From PUND01 sp046538345 (lineage in GTDB: Bacteria > Planctomycetota > Phycisphaerae > SM23-33): a stretch of 21,456 bases of DNA. Numbering within the stretch: the stretch's first letter is position 1; each line of letters starts with the position of its first letter. Shown piece by piece: positions 7,948 to 16,484 of this stretch. The position numbers were made by a program, and so were the translations under genes. The DNA lies in the NCBI GenBank assembly GCA_046538345.1, contig JBKHJB010000016.1, positions 1-21,456 on the forward strand, written 5' to 3'. Under the pieces are notes generated by a model that was given only the letters and a program-made list of their open reading frames with translations, was not told where the DNA came from and did no database searches.

Positions 7948-10766
7948 TGCTGTACAATTACGGTTCTATGCACTCGGCGCCGTCAAAATTTATCCCATTG
8001 ATCGGCGGGCTGCTTGTCGCGCTGGCCGCCGGCTGTGCCGGGTACGAGCCGCTGGACGCCTGGGCCGCCGGCGAGATGCACACCATAACCGGCGAATCAA
8101 GCGTCCCGCGCGACCGAAGCGTCTTCGACCCCTCACGGGGAACCATCCGGCTGGCGGCGGCCGCCAACGGCACTGCCGCCTTCCAACTGGCTACCGACGC
8201 CGACGATTACGGCGCGCGGAACCTGCGCGTGTCCGTCTCCAAGCTTTCCGCCGAGGACGGTTCGACGCTGCCCGGCGAATCGGTGGACATCTATCGCGTT
8301 CTGCCGGTGCGGGTGACCGACTATCCGGCGTGGTTCCTCCTTCGCTCTACCGACCGGCCAAGTCCGCGCGACTACTACGACGTGCTCGTTCCGGCGGAAT
8401 CCGCAACCGCCGGCGAGCCGTGGGACGTCCCCGCCGGCGAGCGGTTCGTGGCGTGGGTGGACGTCCGAATCCCGCGAGGCGCCGAGCCGGGGACTTACCG
8501 CGGTACTGTTACGCTCTCCGCAGCCGGCCGAGGTAAGACGGAATTCGAGCTTGAGCTGGAGGTCTACGACTTCGTCCTGCCGGACGCCCGCGTGCTGACC
8601 GCGATCGGAGGTTTCGACCACCGCGAGGTGTTCCGGCGCCTGGCGGACAACCGCGACCGCGACTACGTCCCCGCCCGGCTAAATCGGCGCGATGATTACG
8701 TGCGGGAGGGACTCACGGCCTTGCGCGAGCTGATGCAGTTGGCCCGGCGGCATCGGCTGGACCTTTTCGAGAAGACCCTCCGCCCGGTCATGAAGCGCGA
8801 CTCCCGCGGGCGCATCCGCCTGGACTGGGACGATTACGACGCCATCGTCATCCCCTATATAAGCGGATCCGCCTTCGAGAACGGAGAGCCGACGCCGTTC
8901 TGGCCCGTTCCGCTGCACGCGGACTGGCCCGAGCCGCGTAACTACGGCGGGTACGAGTCGCCGAGATATCGCGAGACCGTCGCCGAGACGGCCGAGATAA
9001 TCGCCCAGCACATCGCCACCGAGCCGCTTGCCGACGCGCAATGGATATACTGGCCCGTGCGTGACGACTCCGACGGCGCAGCGAGACACCACCGGCAGCT
9101 TCTCAGCGCGGCCGACGCCGTGCGGAACCTGCCTGTGCTTCTCACACTGCCACCGGACAAGCGCGAAGCCGAAACGCAACCGGCCGGTCGTTCCGCCGAG
9201 ATGCTCGCGCCGCCGGGTGAATTGTTCGACCCCACGGCCCGTACGCTAAGCGACGCTCAGGATGAAAGCCCCGGACCGGAAGATCCGTGGCTTACGCCGG
9301 GACGCCCGCCTTACGCGCCGAGCTTGCACGTCTCGGCGCCGGCCGGCGACGCCCGCGCCCTGGCCTGGGCGGCGACGCGCTATGGCGCCGCGGGGCTGCT
9401 GATACCGGAAGTACTCGCCTGGTCCGAAGACCCCCGCAAGAATGGGCTGTTTTACCCCGGCCCGGCATACGGCGCCGAAGGTCCCCTGCCGTCGGTGCGA
9501 CTCAAGCGCTTACGCAGCGGGCTGGAAGACGCGGCCGCCTGCGACCTGCTCCGTCAGCGCGGGCGAAGCGGTATTGCCCGGGCCATCGCCAACACACTGA
9601 TTCGCCACGCCGGCGCCGCCTCGGCCGGTGAGCATTGGATCGACGCACGGCTGGGCGGCTGGCCCGACGACGCGGCCACCTGGCACCGCGCCGGCCGACT
9701 GCTCGCCGACGAGGTCCTTGCCGCGATGCGTAACAGCGACCTGGACCAGCGCGATTTCCTCCGTCAGCGAGTCGCGTGGCGGCTGCTGATGCAGCGAACG
9801 CGGGAGGTTCGCCTGGAGCGGGTATCGTCACGGGTCGGACCGAGCGGGGACGGACGGTTCCGCGCCGAGCTGGAGCTGGATTTATCCAATCCGCTCGCCT
9901 GGCCGGTCGAGATTTCAGTGGAAGACCTCCAGACCCCGGACGGATGGACGCCCGCCGAGGACAGCGGAACGTCTCTGGAGCTGGACACCAACCAGTTCGG
10001 TTCGTTGAGACAGGCGTTGGTGGGCGAACGCATCGCCGCCACCACCGACGGTAAGTTCCCTGTGGAGATAACGCTGGGCATGCCCGAAGGCGAGCGCAGT
10101 GTTACCACGGCTGTCGATCTGCTGATCGTTCCGACGGTAAGGCGACGCCCGGAAATCGACGGCCGACTGGACGATTGGCCGCTCGGCCAGGGCAACGTCG
10201 CGGGAAGCTTCCGCCTCATCGGACGCCGCGGTCGTGGCGACGAGGGACTCGCCGAACGACAAACCACCGCCATGGTGACGCGGGACGCGGAAAACCTCTA
10301 CGTATGTTTCCGCTGCGCCGAGCCGGACATCGACGGCATGGTCATCCGCCGAGACAACCGCCTGCGACACCAGCAGGCGATACCCTTCGGCGAGGACCTG
10401 GTGGAAATAGTCCTGGACCCCGGCTTCAAAGCCGACGCCCCGGAGGATCTATATCACATAGTCGTCAAAGCCGGCGGCGCGGTCCGCACCGGCCGGGGCG
10501 CGCCCGGTACGGATACCGGCGAGGCCCGCGCCTGGGCCGCCAACGCAACCGCCGCTGTCGGAACGCGCGACGACCACTGGGTAGTGGAACTCACCGTGCC
10601 CCTATCGGCCTTCGGCGACGGCGCCGACGCCGACTGGTGGGGGGTCAATTTCACCCGCTACGCCGCCACCTTCTCAGAGGCGTCGAGCTGGACGGGCGAC
10701 CAGCGATGTTTCTACCTCCCGCGGGTACTGGGTACGATGTTCATGGGACGACGCGGGAAGGACTGA
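7947..10766 (+). CDS. Large lipoprotein: DUF4091-type glycosidase-like region with C-terminal CBM9-like domain
   Basis: The 939-residue product begins with a lipoprotein signal ending in the lipobox LAAGC (Cys30), so it should be membrane-anchored outside the cytoplasm. Residues about 60-210 form a beta-rich domain with the phrase VDVRIPRGAEPGTYRGTVTL, common in DUF4091-type planctomycete proteins. A long central region of probable barrel fold follows. From about residue 728 there is a carbohydrate-binding family 9-like domain (PEIDGRLDDWPLG, then ENLYVCFRCAEPDI, then VVELTVPLSAFG). ATG at 7947 overlaps the previous stop; ATG at 7968 is an alternative that also keeps the signal peptide. A role in binding or trimming polysaccharide is inferred; catalytic residues could not be assigned. 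It is probably co-transcribed with the transferase and exporter. Confidence 0.78.
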   Translation: MLYNYGSMHSAPSKFIPLIGGLLVALAAGCAGYEPLDAWAAGEMHTITGESSVPRDRSVFDPSRGTIRLAAAANGTAAFQLATDADDYGARNLRVSVSKLSAEDGSTLPGESVDIYRVLPVRVTDYPAWFLLRSTDRPSPRDYYDVLVPAESATAGEPWDVPAGERFVAWVDVRIPRGAEPGTYRGTVTLSAAGRGKTEFELELEVYDFVLPDARVLTAIGGFDHREVFRRLADNRDRDYVPARLNRRDDYVREGLTALRELMQLARRHRLDLFEKTLRPVMKRDSRGRIRLDWDDYDAIVIPYISGSAFENGEPTPFWPVPLHADWPEPRNYGGYESPRYRETVAETAEIIAQHIATEPLADAQWIYWPVRDDSDGAARHHRQLLSAADAVRNLPVLLTLPPDKREAETQPAGRSAEMLAPPGELFDPTARTLSDAQDESPGPEDPWLTPGRPPYAPSLHVSAPAGDARALAWAATRYGAAGLLIPEVLAWSEDPRKNGLFYPGPAYGAEGPLPSVRLKRLRSGLEDAAACDLLRQRGRSGIARAIANTLIRHAGAASAGEHWIDARLGGWPDDAATWHRAGRLLADEVLAAMRNSDLDQRDFLRQRVAWRLLMQRTREVRLERVSSRVGPSGDGRFRAELELDLSNPLAWPVEISVEDLQTPDGWTPAEDSGTSLELDTNQFGSLRQALVGERIAATTDGKFPVEITLGMPEGERSVTTAVDLLIVPTVRRRPEIDGRLDDWPLGQGNVAGSFRLIGRRGRGDEGLAERQTTAMVTRDAENLYVCFRCAEPDIDGMVIRRDNRLRHQQAIPFGEDLVEIVLDPGFKADAPEDLYHIVVKAGGAVRTGRGAPGTDTGEARAWAANATAAVGTRDDHWVVELTVPLSAFGDGADADWWGVNFTRYAATFSEASSWTGDQRCFYLPRVLGTMFMGRRGKD

Positions 10767-10785
10767 ACCGTCAGGGACCCGTCGA

Positions 10786-12255
10786 ATGCTTTGGAAACCG
10801 GCAAGCTTGACAGCCACAGTCATCTCCGAGCCGCTGGACTGCTCAGCCACGCCCGCGGCGGCGTTCGAGGCACTGTTGGGCGAGCCGGACCTCGCGGTCC
10901 TCGAATCGGCGGCAGTGCGCGACGAGTACGGAAGGTTCACCGTGCTGGCGTGTCGGCCCCTGGACGTGCTGACCTTGCGCGGCGGCGATCTGTCGGACGC
11001 CGCCGGACGGACACTCGCTACGGGAGACGATGAAATCTGGCGGACACTTTCGGACGCGTTCGCAGCGGTGGACGCCACCGGCAGAGTCGAGGAATACTGC
11101 CCCGGCTGGATCGGCTACGTGGGTTACGAGCTGGGCCGGCATATCGAGCGGCTGCCGGCGACGGCCGTTCGCGACACGGTATTGCCGGACCTGCGGCTGG
11201 CGTTTCATGACGCCATTCTTCTCCACGACTCGGCCGATGAAAGCTGGCGGCTCGTGGAGCTTCTGTTCGACTCCCCGCCTCCGGGCGCGGGACAAGCCGC
11301 CGACGCGCTGCGAGGCGTTCTGACACGGGCGCAAAATGCGACACCGCCGCGGACGCGGCAAGACTCGGCCGCCCTGAGCGAGCCGGCTGAGAGCAACTTC
11401 TCCCCGGACGCCTACCGTCGTGCGGTTCAGCGCTGCCTCGACTACATCGCCGCCGGCGATATCTTCCAGGTGAACCTATCGCAACGGCTGACCGTTCCCG
11501 ACGCTCCCCCGCCGGAAGCCATTTACCGCGCCCTCCGCGACGGAAACCCCGCCGCCTACGCCGCCTATCTGGACTTTGAGTCCGCCGGGCGACGCTGCGC
11601 CGTCGCCGGTAGCTCGCCGGAGCTTTTCATGCGCGTCCGCGACGAGAAGGTCGAGACCCGACCCATCAAGGGCACGCGCCGCCGACCCGACGACCCGGCC
11701 GAGCAGCAGCGCGTGACAGAGGAGCTGCTTTCCTGCGAGAAGGACAACGCCGAGCTGGCGATGATCATAGACCTGCTGCGTAACGATTTGGGGCGGGTAT
11801 GCCGCTACGGGTCCGTCCGCGTCGCCGAGCAGCGGCGACTGGAGGTCCACCCCACAGTGCTGCACCTGGTGGGTACGGTCCGGGGACGACTGCGCGGAAA
11901 CGTGGGACCGGCGGAGCTTCTGCGGGCGACGTTTCCCGGCGGGTCGATAACCGGCGCGCCGAAGATCCGCGCGATGGAGATTATCGACGAGCTGGAGCCG
12001 CACGCTCGGGGTGTATATACCGGCTGCGTTGGCATTGTCGGCGTGAACGGAAGTTGCGAGTGGAACATCGCCATCAGAACGGTAGTGTGGGAAGGTGGAA
12101 ACGCCCACGTGCAGGTCGGCGGCGGCATTGTCGCGGACTCCACGCCGCAGGGCGAATACCGCGAGACGCTCGACAAGGCCCGGGCCATGCTGCGGGCGAT
12201 AGCCCAGGCGCGCCGGGACGCCGCGGCCGGGACCCACACGGAGGCGGGAAATTGA
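10786..12255 (+). CDS. pabB: Aminodeoxychorismate synthase component I
   Basis: The 489-residue protein is a chorismate-utilising enzyme of the TrpE/PabB/isochorismate synthase group. The PIKGT motif at residues 293-297 has the Lys typical of PabB; anthranilate synthases have Ala there (PIAGT). Other landmarks are CEKDNAELAMIIDLLRNDLG (318), FPGGSITGAPKIRAMEIIDELEP (383) and the C-terminal VGGGIVADSTPQGEYRETLDKA (444). PabB converts chorismate to 4-amino-4-deoxychorismate using ammonia from a PabA glutaminase, toward p-aminobenzoate and folate. No pabA is in the window, but a class IV aminotransferase that could be PabC lies at 15502-16380. AGGGA sits about 9 nt before the start. The end overlaps the following TTG start. 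Confidence 0.92.
   Translation: MLWKPASLTATVISEPLDCSATPAAAFEALLGEPDLAVLESAAVRDEYGRFTVLACRPLDVLTLRGGDLSDAAGRTLATGDDEIWRTLSDAFAAVDATGRVEEYCPGWIGYVGYELGRHIERLPATAVRDTVLPDLRLAFHDAILLHDSADESWRLVELLFDSPPPGAGQAADALRGVLTRAQNATPPRTRQDSAALSEPAESNFSPDAYRRAVQRCLDYIAAGDIFQVNLSQRLTVPDAPPPEAIYRALRDGNPAAYAAYLDFESAGRRCAVAGSSPELFMRVRDEKVETRPIKGTRRRPDDPAEQQRVTEELLSCEKDNAELAMIIDLLRNDLGRVCRYGSVRVAEQRRLEVHPTVLHLVGTVRGRLRGNVGPAELLRATFPGGSITGAPKIRAMEIIDELEPHARGVYTGCVGIVGVNGSCEWNIAIRTVVWEGGNAHVQVGGGIVADSTPQGEYRETLDKARAMLRAIAQARRDAAAGTHTEAGN
12240..12254 (+). promoter_or_regulatory. Ribosome-binding site that supports a TTG start
   Basis: GGAGG at 12240-12244 is followed, 7 nt later, by TTG at 12252-12254. The first ATG in frame (12270) has no Shine-Dalgarno sequence and would remove the conserved Lys-Thr-Tyr-Pro-Val start region of the dehydrogenase. 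Confidence 0.75.
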
Positions 12256-12872
12256 AGACCTATCCGGTCATGCTTAACCTCCACGGCCGGCGCGCGGTGA
12301 TCGTCGGCGCCGGTAAGGTCGGCATGCGCAAGGCGCGCGACCTGCTCGCCGCCGATGCAGAGGTTATACTGATCGATGACCGCGCCGAGCGGACCGCAGC
12401 CCCCGACGGAGTAAAGCTGCTCGCCGAGGCATACCGCTGCGGGCATCTCGACGGTGCGTCGCTGGTGTTCGCCTGCACGGACGACAGGGAGCTGAACCGG
12501 CGCATCGCCGCCGACGCACGCGCCCGAGGCGCGCTGGTAAACGCCGCGGACCAGCCGGAGGATTGCGACTTTTTCGTACCGGCGACGACAGAGGACGGCG
12601 ACGTGGTGGTCGCGGTGGGCACGGGCGGAGCGTCGCCCGCACTGGCAGGCCGACTGGCGCGGACGCTCGCCGACGCCCTGCCCGACGAGGTGGGAGCATA
12701 CGCCGCCGCATTGGCGGATATCCGCCGACGACTCATTGACTCCGAGACGCCCGGCGACGCGCGCCGAAAAGCCCTGCTCGCCCTGGGCGGCGAGGAAGGA
12801 TACGCCGCCTTCCGCGACGGCGGCGCCGAGGCGCTGTGGGAAATGGCCCGCAGGATGACCAGGGACCGTTGA
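12252..12872 (+). CDS. Precorrin-2 dehydrogenase / siroheme-synthase N-terminal domain protein (CysG-N/Met8/SirC type)
   Basis: From the TTG start the product has 206 residues, the length of the stand-alone dehydrogenase/ferrochelatase module without the CysG methyltransferase half. It starts LKTYPVMLNLHGRRAVIVGAGKVG, matching the family opening and the NAD-binding glycine loop. ACTDDRELNRRI and VNAADQPEDCDFFVPA follow; the Asp of NAADQP lines up with the catalytic Asp of CysG. VAVGTGGASPALAGRLA matches the conserved GG-SP block. The enzyme oxidises precorrin-2 to sirohydrochlorin and may insert iron, leading to siroheme or alternative heme. It overlaps pabB by 4 nt and ends 1 nt before hemA, a frequent pairing for these two tetrapyrrole genes. 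Confidence 0.9.
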   Translation: MKTYPVMLNLHGRRAVIVGAGKVGMRKARDLLAADAEVILIDDRAERTAAPDGVKLLAEAYRCGHLDGASLVFACTDDRELNRRIAADARARGALVNAADQPEDCDFFVPATTEDGDVVVAVGTGGASPALAGRLARTLADALPDEVGAYAAALADIRRRLIDSETPGDARRKALLALGGEEGYAAFRDGGAEALWEMARRMTRDR

Positions 12873-12873
12873 C

Positions 12874-14157
12874 ATGCGTATTCTCCGCGTGGGAGCGACA
12901 TACGAGACCGCCGAGGTTGCACTGCGGGAGCGGCTGTCGATAGAAGGCGACTGCCTGTCGGTGGCGCTGGCGGATTTGTCCGACCATTGGCCCGACGCCG
13001 AGTTGCTGATTCTGTCCACGTGTAATCGCACGGAGCTTTACACAGCCCGGCCGGTTCACGGACACCCGCGCGAGGACGAGCTGCGGCGGTGGTTCCGCGA
13101 GTTCACCGGTGTCGAGGCGGAGCTGTGCGAGCGGACCTTGCGGACCTTCGCCGACGCCGACGCGGTGGGCTATCTGTTCGAGGTCGCGTGCGGGCTTCGC
13201 AGCATGGTCGTCGGCGAGGCCGAGATCGTCGCCCAGCTCAAGGACGCCTACGCCGCCGCACGCCGTGCGGGCACGGCCGGGGCGGTAATCAACGAACTGG
13301 TCCAGACGGCGCTGGAGGCGAGCAAGGAGGTTCGCCGGAGTACCGGCATAGCGCGGGGCAAGGTTTCGGTGGCGTCGGTGGCGGTGGACTTCGTCGCCGA
13401 GACGGCCGGCTCACTGGCAGGCAAGTGCGTGCTCAACGTCGGAGCGGGTAAGACCAACGAGCTTATGCTCCGCCGGCTGAGCGAACTCGGCGCCGGTGAG
13501 CTACTGATAACAAACCGTTCACGCAAACGGGCGGAAGATCTGGCTCGCCGCTGCGGCGGACGGGTCGTGGGCTGGGAGACGCTGGCGGACCATCTCGGCC
13601 GGGCCGACGTGGTCGTCACCTCGACGGCTTCGCAGCGCCCGGTGATTACCCGCGAGATGCTCTCCGCCGCGGCCGGCGGCGGACGGGGATTGCTTGTGGT
13701 GGACCTGGCCGTTCCGCGGGACGTCGAGCCGGCGGCGGGCGAGCTTGAGGGCGTGACGCTCTACAACATCGACCACCTCAGCGGCGCCGTGGAGGCCGCC
13801 ATGCAGTCGCGACGCGCACACACCGAATCGGCCGAGCGGATAGTCCGACGCTATGTCAACGAGTTCCTCGAGAAGCTGAACATCCGGCGGGTCGCGCCGA
13901 CCATCCGCTCGCTGTACCGGCTCGCCCATCAGATTGCCGACGACGAAATGCGTCGCGCCGACAACAAGCTTTCCGAGCACGACGACGCCGCCGAAGACGC
14001 GGCTATCGTCCGCCACGCCGTCCACCGCACACTGCGGCGGATGCTGCACCCGGCCGTCGAGAATCTCCGCAAGACGGCCGGTACGGACTCCGCACGGGCG
14101 GACGTCGCCGCCATCCGCAAGCTCTTCGGACTCGACGACGAGGAAGGCGGACACTGA
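12874..14157 (+). CDS. hemA: Glutamyl-tRNA reductase
   Basis: The 427-residue protein has normal length for this first committed enzyme of the C5 tetrapyrrole pathway, which reduces Glu-tRNA(Glu) to glutamate-1-semialdehyde with NADPH. The catalytic cysteine is Cys50 in STCNRTE. ACGLRSMVVGEAEIVAQLKDAY near residue 110 is the family signature. The Rossmann domain has VLNVGAGKTNELMLRRL near 185 and ITNRSRKRAEDLA near 213. The C-terminal dimerisation helix includes RRMLHPAVENLR. The first base of the gene follows the dehydrogenase stop by one nucleotide. The Rossmann loop reads GAGKTNEL rather than the commoner GAGEMGEL. It appears to be the last gene of the plus-strand run. Confidence 0.95.
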   Translation: MRILRVGATYETAEVALRERLSIEGDCLSVALADLSDHWPDAELLILSTCNRTELYTARPVHGHPREDELRRWFREFTGVEAELCERTLRTFADADAVGYLFEVACGLRSMVVGEAEIVAQLKDAYAAARRAGTAGAVINELVQTALEASKEVRRSTGIARGKVSVASVAVDFVAETAGSLAGKCVLNVGAGKTNELMLRRLSELGAGELLITNRSRKRAEDLARRCGGRVVGWETLADHLGRADVVVTSTASQRPVITREMLSAAAGGGRGLLVVDLAVPRDVEPAAGELEGVTLYNIDHLSGAVEAAMQSRRAHTESAERIVRRYVNEFLEKLNIRRVAPTIRSLYRLAHQIADDEMRRADNKLSEHDDAAEDAAIVRHAVHRTLRRMLHPAVENLRKTAGTDSARADVAAIRKLFGLDDEEGGH

Positions 14158-14164
14158 CCGGCGC

Positions 14165-14189
14165 CATGCCGCTGCAAAGCAACGGCATG
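14165..14189. terminator. Hairpin between converging hemA and NIF3 genes
   Basis: CATGCCG (14165-14171) pairs with CGGCATG (14183-14189). After one C/A mismatch the stem continues as TGC/GCA with an AAA loop. It lies 8 nt after the hemA stop and 41 nt beyond the NIF3 stop. There is no T tract on either side, so it may be a transcript end-stabiliser or a weak bidirectional terminator. Confidence 0.55.
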
Positions 14190-14229
14190 CGGAACACCCT
14201 TACCCTGAATCATATCCCCGCTTAATGCT

Positions 14230-15336
14230 TCAGACGATCTCAAAGGGGTCCCTGTCACGGGACGAGACGGAAACGTTCAGTTTGGGCAGCTCGTCTCCCA
14301 GCCGCTCGGCCAGTCGCGACAGCGTGATGCGCTCGGAGTTGGAGTGCCCGGTACAGACGACGGTCATTCCCTCTGCCGCCGCTGCCAGGGCGTCGTGATG
14401 CCGCATCTCCCCGGTGAGGTAGAACCCAGCGCCGGCGGCCGCCGCCGAGCGGAACATGGATCCGCATGAACCGGCGCAGCAAGCCGCCGTCGTAATCTTC
14501 GGCTGCTTGTTGCCCGTCGGCCGGCCCGCCACCAGCACGCGCTTCAGACCCAGTACTTTCTTGACGCGATTTATAAGCGTCCGGACAGTGACGGGACGCT
14601 GAAGCTCACCGATGCGCCCCATCCCCACGTCCGAGGCGCCGCCGACAAGCGGATAGACGTCCACCACCGGCTCCTCGTAGGGATGCGCGTCTTTGACCGC
14701 GGCGACCACATCCTCCACAATCGCCCTCGGCGCGACCGTCTCAAATCGCAGTTCCTCGACCGACTCGTGCCGACCGGCCTGACCCACCGCCGGAGACGAA
14801 CCCTCGCCACCGAGGAAGGAACCCGTGCCCTGACTGTAGAAGCCGCACTCGGAATAGTCGCCGACCTGCCCGGCCCCGGCGGCGAACGCCGCCCGCGCCA
14901 CGCGGGACGCATCCTCGCCGGGCACAAATGTGACGACCTTGCACTCCTCCGCGGCGGCGAACGGCGACAGCGGCCGGGGCTTGCTGAGACCCAGCACCTC
15001 GGCCAATACGTCGTTGGTCCCGCCGGGCGCGGCGTCCAGCGCGGTGTGCGTCGAATAGACGGACAGTCCGCTGCGGGCTACCTCGTAGGCGACCGGCGTG
15101 TCCGAAGCCGTCAGCCGGGACAACGGCTTGAAGATAAGCGGATGGTACGCCATCACCATCTGCACATGCGTCCGCCGGGCCTCGGCGAGCACGTCCGCCG
15201 TCAGGTCGATCGTCAGCAGCAGCTTGCGGACGTCCGCGTCGGCGTCGCCGATTAGAAGACCCACGTTGTCCCAGTCGGCCGCCAGTTGCGGCGGCGCGAT
15301 ACGCTCCAGGACCTTCACGATGTGCCGGACTTTCAT
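14230..15336 (-). CDS. NIF3/YbgI (DUF34) family dinuclear metal protein with inserted PII-like domain
   Basis: The 368-residue protein is the long form of the family: two NIF3 halves separated by a PII/CutA-like domain at about residues 130-235. That domain ends in the typical AHPYEEPVVDVYPL. Metal-ligand regions are visible: MAYHPLIF near residue 63, STHTALDAAPGGTNDVLAEVLGL near 94, and GHSNSERITL near the C-terminus. The first ligand site has Tyr-His, as in eukaryotic NIF3L1, rather than His-His. The family is nearly universal; links to GTP cyclohydrolase-like activity and metal homeostasis have been proposed but the reaction is unsettled. It lies downstream of the class IV aminotransferase on the same strand, separated by 165 bp holding an inverted repeat. 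Confidence 0.9.
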   Translation of the reverse strand: MKVRHIVKVLERIAPPQLAADWDNVGLLIGDADADVRKLLLTIDLTADVLAEARRTHVQMVMAYHPLIFKPLSRLTASDTPVAYEVARSGLSVYSTHTALDAAPGGTNDVLAEVLGLSKPRPLSPFAAAEECKVVTFVPGEDASRVARAAFAAGAGQVGDYSECGFYSQGTGSFLGGEGSSPAVGQAGRHESVEELRFETVAPRAIVEDVVAAVKDAHPYEEPVVDVYPLVGGASDVGMGRIGELQRPVTVRTLINRVKKVLGLKRVLVAGRPTGNKQPKITTAACCAGSCGSMFRSAAAAGAGFYLTGEMRHHDALAAAAEGMTVVCTGHSNSERITLSRLAERLGDELPKLNVSVSSRDRDPFEIV

Positions 15337-15381
15337 GGCTCACCTCGTATTATGTGAACTTCTGAACCTTCATCCCGCAAA

Positions 15382-15478
15382 GAGACCACAGATTACATCG
15401 AGCTGAAAGGATTACACTGATCCAGCAAATTAAAAGCAATCCGTGCAATCCCGCCGAATCAGTGCAATCTGTGGTCTC
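15382..15478. repeat. Imperfect inverted repeat built of GATTRCACNGATT-like motifs
   Basis: GAGACCACAGATTACA (15382-15397) is matched in opposite orientation by TGCAATCTGTGGTCTC (15463-15478), identical at 15 of 16 positions. Between them lie further degenerate copies of the core: GGATTACACTGATC on the plus strand and GGATTGCACGGATT on the minus strand. The unit could fold into a hairpin of about 97 nt. It sits between the aminotransferase and NIF3 genes and resembles a dispersed intergenic repeat rather than a simple terminator. Confidence 0.75.
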
Positions 15479-15501
15479 CCGGCGAGAAAACGGCTTAGCC
15501 G

Positions 15502-16380
15502 CTATTGCTCTCTCGGCCCGCATTCGCTTACCAGCAGTTGCTCGTATGCCTCCATGAGTTTTCGCGCAATCACACCGGGTTTATCATCGCCGACGGGATG
15601 TTTCTCCACGCGTGCGACCGGTCGAATGCCGGCTGTGGAGCTGGTGAGGAATATTTCCTCCGCCGCCAGGACGTCGTCGATGGTCAACGGCGCATCCGCG
15701 TCGCAGGGCAGGTCCAACTGCTCGCAGAGTTCGATGACCGCCTCGCGCACCACGCCCGGAAGCACCGGTGTGCCCACCGGAGGCGTGCGTACCTCCCCCT
15801 CGCGCACCAGGAAGACGTTGCAGAAGCACGCCTCGGCCAGGAGGTTTTCCGTGGTGAACCACAGAGCTTCGTCGTAGCCTTTGGCGGCCGCCTCTTTGCG
15901 GGCGAGCACGCGCGGCATGTAGCAGCCGGTCTTGAAGCCGAAGGCCGGATCGCCGGCAAGCTGCTTGAACGGCGAGATGACCACGCCGATACCCTTCTCG
16001 TACCACTCGGACGGATACTCCGGCAGCGGCTCGGCGGTTATCAGCGTGGTGGGCGGCTCGTCCTGCTCGCCTTCGCCCATACGTCCCACCGCTCCGGGCG
16101 TAAGCGTCACGCGAACGCGGGCGTCGGAAAGCTCATTGGCCGAGAGCAACTGGTAAACCGCCTTCTCCAGGTTCTCGGCCGTCGCGTCCGTGCGGAGGTC
16201 CAGCACGCTGACGGTATGCATCAGCCGGTGCAGATGCCGCTGAAGGCGGAACACCCTGCCCGCCCGCGCCAGCATGGTGGTAAACGCCGACGCGCCGTGG
16301 AGCAGACCCGCATCAAAGGCCGAGACTTTCGCCTCTCCGCGAGGGATAACATTTCCGTTCAGATACACGTTCTCGGACAT
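15502..16380 (-). CDS. pabC: PLP class IV aminotransferase, 4-amino-4-deoxychorismate lyase / BCAT-like
   Basis: The 292-residue protein has the class IV fold: YLNGNVIPRGEAKVSAFDAGLLHG at the N-terminus, the PLP-binding lysine in FGFKTGCYMPR (Lys150), and the signature GYDEALWFTTENLLAEACFCNVFLV (residues 168-192) with Glu183. A C-terminal FLTSSTAGIRPV follows. Members are PabC (lyase giving p-aminobenzoate and pyruvate), branched-chain aminotransferase or D-amino-acid aminotransferase. They cannot be separated securely by eye; pabB 3.2 kb away on the other strand favours PabC. The start ATG at 16380 has only a weak AGGT upstream. The preceding 48 bases contain the left copy of the 36-bp repeat, so this gene was probably once directly behind the terminase gene. 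Confidence 0.8.
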   Translation of the reverse strand: MSENVYLNGNVIPRGEAKVSAFDAGLLHGASAFTTMLARAGRVFRLQRHLHRLMHTVSVLDLRTDATAENLEKAVYQLLSANELSDARVRVTLTPGAVGRMGEGEQDEPPTTLITAEPLPEYPSEWYEKGIGVVISPFKQLAGDPAFGFKTGCYMPRVLARKEAAAKGYDEALWFTTENLLAEACFCNVFLVREGEVRTPPVGTPVLPGVVREAVIELCEQLDLPCDADAPLTIDDVLAAEEIFLTSSTAGIRPVARVEKHPVGDDKPGVIARKLMEAYEQLLVSECGPREQ

Positions 16381-16392
16381 GATACCGCGAGT

Positions 16393-16428
16393 CTAATACC
16401 TGCCGCGTCGTACGGCAACGCCCGGGCG
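16393..16428 (+). repeat. Left copy of 36-bp direct repeat (copy of terminase 3' end)
   Basis: These 36 bases match 18000-18035 at 35 positions; the only difference is T at 16411 against G at 18018. On the minus strand the sequence would encode RPGVAVRRGRY and a TAG stop, the exact C-terminus of the terminase. The difference falls in a third codon position (Val either way). The copy ends 12 nt before the pabC start codon. Confidence 0.93.
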
Positions 16429-16484
16429 GTGTCGAGCGTGACTGAGGTGCCGAATTGACGAATCTGAGCAAAAGCTCTACCGGC

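Noticed and set aside
15505..16458. A 317-residue plus-strand frame opposite pabC
   Set aside because: No recognisable domain, and it mirrors an intact class IV aminotransferase.
16440..16484. GAGC-AAAA-GCTC hairpin after the SecB-like gene as terminator
   Set aside because: Only four base pairs with no T tract following on the relevant strand, too weak to call.
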